Part shown: one piece after another, positions 61,656 through 64,000 of the stretch
Position numbering within the stretch: the stretch's first letter is position 1
Layout: each line of letters begins with the position of its first letter
Assembly (NCBI RefSeq): GCF_900996225.1
Contig: NZ_CAAJGL010000079.1
Span: forward strand, 705,319-769,318
DNA: 64,000 nucleotides
DNA from: Paraburkholderia sp. BCC1884
GTDB taxonomy: Bacteria > Pseudomonadota > Gammaproteobacteria > Burkholderiales > Burkholderiaceae
Direction of reading: 5' to 3'
Notes under the pieces: model-generated
Databases searched by the model: none
Told to the model about the DNA's origin: nothing
Seen by the model: the letters and a program-made list of their open reading frames with translations, nothing else
Translations under genes and position numbers: made by a program

Positions 61656-63251
61656 GTGGTGAACAAAAATACGCTTTATACAGCGGCTTTGCTGACTGGC
61701 ATGCTTGCCCTGCTGGCCGCATGCGGCGGTACGAATTCGGCGCTTGCACCCAATCCGGATCTGTCGGCGAATCAGGCGCAGGTGCAAGCCGGTGTGCTCA
61801 CCGGCAACCCGCCGGATGCTGCCGGCATTATCAGTTTCAAAGGTGTTCCTTACGCGAGCGCGCCGGTCGGCACGCTGCGCTGGCAAGCGCCGCAAGCGGT
61901 CGCCGCATGGAGCGGCAACAAAAGCGCCACGCAATACGGGCATACATGCTGGCAAGGCACCGCATTCGGACCCGTCGACAACAGTCAGGCGAGTGAGGAC
62001 TGTCTGTTTCTGAATGTCTGGACCGGCGCGAAATCGTCGCAGGAGCGACGCCCCGTCATGGTCTGGCTGCACGGCGGCGGCTTCCAGTTCGGAACCTCGG
62101 GCGACCCGCGCTGGGAGGGCGGCAATCTCGCGAAAAAGGGCGTGGTGGTGGTGACCTTGAATTACCGGCTCGGTGTGTTCGGCTTTCTGGCGCGCACCGA
62201 TCTCGACGCCGAATCGGGCGGCAAATCCTCGGGTATGTATGGCCTGCTCGATCAGATCGCGGCGCTTCAATGGGTCAAAAACAATGTCGCGGCATTTGGC
62301 GGCGATCCCGGCAATGTCACCGTGTTCGGCGAATCGGCGGGGGCTCATGCAGTCGGGATGCTGCTGTCGTCGCCTTTGACGAAAGGACTCTTTCAGAAGG
62401 CGATTGCCGAAAGCGGGGCATTCTGGGAAACGCCCAAAGGCGTGATGGTCTCGCACACGGCGGCGTCCCAGCTGGGGACTCGGCTCGGCGCGACGGCGGG
62501 CGCGTCTTCGCTCGCCGACCTGCGCGGGCTCTCCGCGTCGCAGTTGATGAGTGACCCGACTGAAGCTGCGTACAGTCCGAGTGTCGACGGATACGTATTG
62601 CCGACCGATCCCTATCAGCGATTTGCCGCGGGCTTGCAAAACGACGTGCCGCTGCTCGAAGGTCAGAACGCCGACGAAGGCACCATCTTCGCCGCGACCG
62701 CCGGCATTCCGGGCGACACCAGGGAGCATTTCATTGCCGCCGCAACCTCGGCGTTTGGCACCGGCAACATCGGCACGTTCCTGCAGTTCTATCCGGCAGC
62801 GAGCGACGCTCAGGCGCAGCAGTCCGAAGTCACTCTGGCGGGCGACCTCATCATTGCGTCTCAAACCTGGGAGATGGCGAACCTGCAGATGAAGACCGGC
62901 AAATCGCCCGTCTATTCCTATTACTTCAGCCAGACCTCACCCTATAACCCGCTGCCGATTCACGTGTCGGAAGTGCCCTACGTGTTCCAGAACCTGGTGG
63001 CGAACGGCCATGGTGCGCCGAACGCGAGCGACCTCGCCCTGGCCGACGCGATGTCCTCTTACTGGACGAACTTCGCGAAGACCGGCAACCCGAACGGCGT
63101 CGCTCTGCCGAATTGGCCGGCCTATGCCGGAGCGGGCAGCCAGGTGATGGGACTGGCGACGCCGTTGCAGGCCGAGCCCGAGTTGTCGACGGCACGTTTC
63201 CAGTTCCTGAACCGCTTCAGGAGCCCGGGAAGTCTCGGCTTCTCTTTCTAG
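61656..63251 (+). CDS. Carboxylesterase/lipase-family lipoprotein
   Basis: The 531-residue protein has a lipoprotein signal (MLALLAACGG) and a type B carboxylesterase domain: VWLHGGGFQFG for the oxyanion hole, S227 in FGESAGAHAVG as nucleophile, DEGTIF with the expected acid and a late His in PIHVSEVPY. It is predicted to act at the periplasmic side or cell surface on an ester or amide. GTG at 61656 follows AGGAG, 20 bases after the porin. It may release the aromatic acid imported by the transporter. That link is inference. Confidence 0.88.
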   Translation: MVNKNTLYTAALLTGMLALLAACGGTNSALAPNPDLSANQAQVQAGVLTGNPPDAAGIISFKGVPYASAPVGTLRWQAPQAVAAWSGNKSATQYGHTCWQGTAFGPVDNSQASEDCLFLNVWTGAKSSQERRPVMVWLHGGGFQFGTSGDPRWEGGNLAKKGVVVVTLNYRLGVFGFLARTDLDAESGGKSSGMYGLLDQIAALQWVKNNVAAFGGDPGNVTVFGESAGAHAVGMLLSSPLTKGLFQKAIAESGAFWETPKGVMVSHTAASQLGTRLGATAGASSLADLRGLSASQLMSDPTEAAYSPSVDGYVLPTDPYQRFAAGLQNDVPLLEGQNADEGTIFAATAGIPGDTREHFIAAATSAFGTGNIGTFLQFYPAASDAQAQQSEVTLAGDLIIASQTWEMANLQMKTGKSPVYSYYFSQTSPYNPLPIHVSEVPYVFQNLVANGHGAPNASDLALADAMSSYWTNFAKTGNPNGVALPNWPAYAGAGSQVMGLATPLQAEPELSTARFQFLNRFRSPGSLGFSF

Positions 63252-63259
63252 TTCGGGCG

Positions 63260-63465
63260 TCAGGCGTCTGCCTGACTTGTCGTTTTCAGGCGGTCGAGAA
63301 CGGGAAACAGATCGTCGGGCTCGGGACGTTGGGTGTAGTCGGCGTTGGCCTGCGCATAGGCAATCACGCCGTCCTGGCCGATCACGTAGCGAGCGGGAAT
63401 AGGCAGCGTCCAGCTGTCTTCGCCGTTGAAGATGGACAGCGGGCCGCCGAGGTTCCGGTGAACCT
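63260..63465 (-). pseudogene. 3' remnant of a peroxiredoxin-like (AhpC/TSA) gene
   Basis: The C-terminal 66 codons of a redoxin-type protein remain (NLGGPLSIFNGEDSW, PARYVIGQDGVIAYA, RPEPDDLFPVLDRL). The N-terminal part with the peroxidatic Cys is missing. It is fused in frame at about 63465 to a transposase remnant, so insertion or deletion by the element has removed the 5' part. Probably inactive. Confidence 0.75.
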
Positions 63466-63809
63466 CGCGACGGCTTCTTGGCTGCTGGATCTTCGGCGGC
63501 CGCTGCCGGCGCGGAATCCACAGCCCGGCCTCGGTCATCAGGTGACGCACCGTTTCCCTGGACAGCACCAGCCCGTGACATTCGCGCAGCTTCTCGCAGG
63601 CCAGCGTCCGACCAAAATCCGCGTAGCAGTCCCGGATCAGGTTCAACGTCCGTTCAGCCACGCCATCGGCCAGTTGATAGTTGCTGGGATGCCCACGATG
63701 CCGCGACAGCAGCCCGGACGACCGTCAGCCGCCGCTGGACGACCGCTTCGATGATCTTCACGCGCTCGAGCTCGTGCATGCTGATCGTGATGAATCCACG
63801 TCCGTTCAT
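63466..63809 (-). pseudogene. ISNCY-type transposase remnant with internal deletion
   Basis: The 5' end starts ATG 63809 (MNGRGFITISMHELERVKII), the usual ISNCY transposase start. After about VVQRRLTVVRA (near 63711) it changes frame, and the other frame continues GLLSRHRGHPSNYQLADG and then ERTLNLIRDCYADFG...LWIPRRQRPPKIQQPRSRR. The helix-turn-helix stretch expected between these parts is missing, so an internal deletion with a frameshift has occurred. The catalytic domain is also lost at the junction with the redoxin remnant. Confidence 0.75.
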
Positions 63810-63814
63810 GGTCT

Positions 63815-63869
63815 GGCTCCGGGCCGGCTGGAATACCGCAGCATGCGCCACAGCCGCCGGCCCGGAGCC
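63815..63869. repeat. Perfect 14-bp inverted repeat upstream of the transposase
   Basis: GGCTCCGGGCCGGC (63815-63828) and GCCGGCCCGGAGCC (63856-63869) form a perfect dyad with a 27-base loop, just upstream of the transposase ATG. It may be a translation-limiting hairpin or lie near the element's end. The terminal repeats cannot be fixed within the window. Confidence 0.6.
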
Positions 63870-64000
63870 GGGAACCGGACATTACTTATATGGTCGCCTC
63901 CCATTTGCAAGGTGATTGTTCGTAGCGAGAAGGGTGGTTGCGGACTTATATTCGGACTCGATCGCGGGCATGCCCGCCGGCCCCGATGGATTTCGCCGCA

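Noticed and set aside
1..64000. CRISPR arrays, tRNA or rRNA genes, prophage or toxin-antitoxin modules
   Set aside because: I saw no regularly spaced repeats, tRNA cloverleaf sequence, rRNA stretch, phage structural genes or paired toxin-antitoxin ORFs by reading the window.

Overview
The window reads as GC-rich betaproteobacterial chromosome, most likely Burkholderia or Paraburkholderia. The clues are three Gram-negative porins of the Burkholderia type (mature start AQSSVTLYG), a fused nitrate reductase/CysJ-like flavoprotein, FabV as enoyl reductase, a NodT/EmrAB-type efflux operon and abundant LysR regulators. The species call is an inference from gene content. I see no tRNA, rRNA, CRISPR array or prophage. 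The only mobile DNA is a broken transposase at the right edge.

Region 1 (1-10600) is assimilatory nitrate/nitrite reduction. cobA (siroheme synthesis) and a stand-alone receiver protein read left. nirB, nirD, the fused nitrate reductase and a NarK/NasA-type transporter read right. The 645 bases between cobA and nirB hold the most interesting signal in the window. Two divergent sigma-54 promoters each fire into a leader with two hexaloop hairpins (loops starting AACG) and then an intrinsic terminator, which is the layout of ANTAR (NasR/NasT) antitermination. Two NtrC-like sites sit exactly midway between the promoters.

Region 2 (10696-19004) looks like catabolism of a sugar acid or polyol: a porin, an aldehyde dehydrogenase, an MFS transporter, an enolase-superfamily dehydratase, a GMC oxidoreductase and a GcvA-like LysR regulator.

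Region 3 (19100-31750) is mixed housekeeping and regulation: trans-aconitate methyltransferase with a divergent LysR gene, an SDR gene with a divergent AraC gene, a glutathione transferase, an orphan Rap1a/Tai-type immunity-like protein, a TetR regulator, FabV, a class A penicillin-binding protein, a GH15 hydrolase and a lipoprotein.

Region 4 (31800-38200) has an azoreductase and cupin pair divergent from a MarR-controlled tripartite efflux operon. Three copies of one operator motif (TATCTGAC-N3/4-inverted half) mark the MarR gene, the outer-membrane channel gene and the inner pump gene.

Region 5 (38200-50450) holds a glyoxalase-fold protein, a secreted alpha/beta hydrolase with a duplicated C-terminal module, a DUF1488-like protein, an acetyltransferase, an M3 peptidase, a GAF-GAF-GGDEF-EAL protein, a LysR/SDR divergent pair and a porin.

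Region 6 (50700-63250) is a catabolic and uptake cluster: an orphan NitT/TauT binding protein, an MDR oxidoreductase, an MHS-family carboxylate transporter with a TctDE-like two-component system, then a LysR regulator divergent from an FAD monooxygenase, an aromatic-acid-type MFS transporter, a porin and a carboxylesterase lipoprotein. At 63260-63870 a truncated peroxiredoxin-like gene is fused to an internally deleted ISNCY-type transposase.
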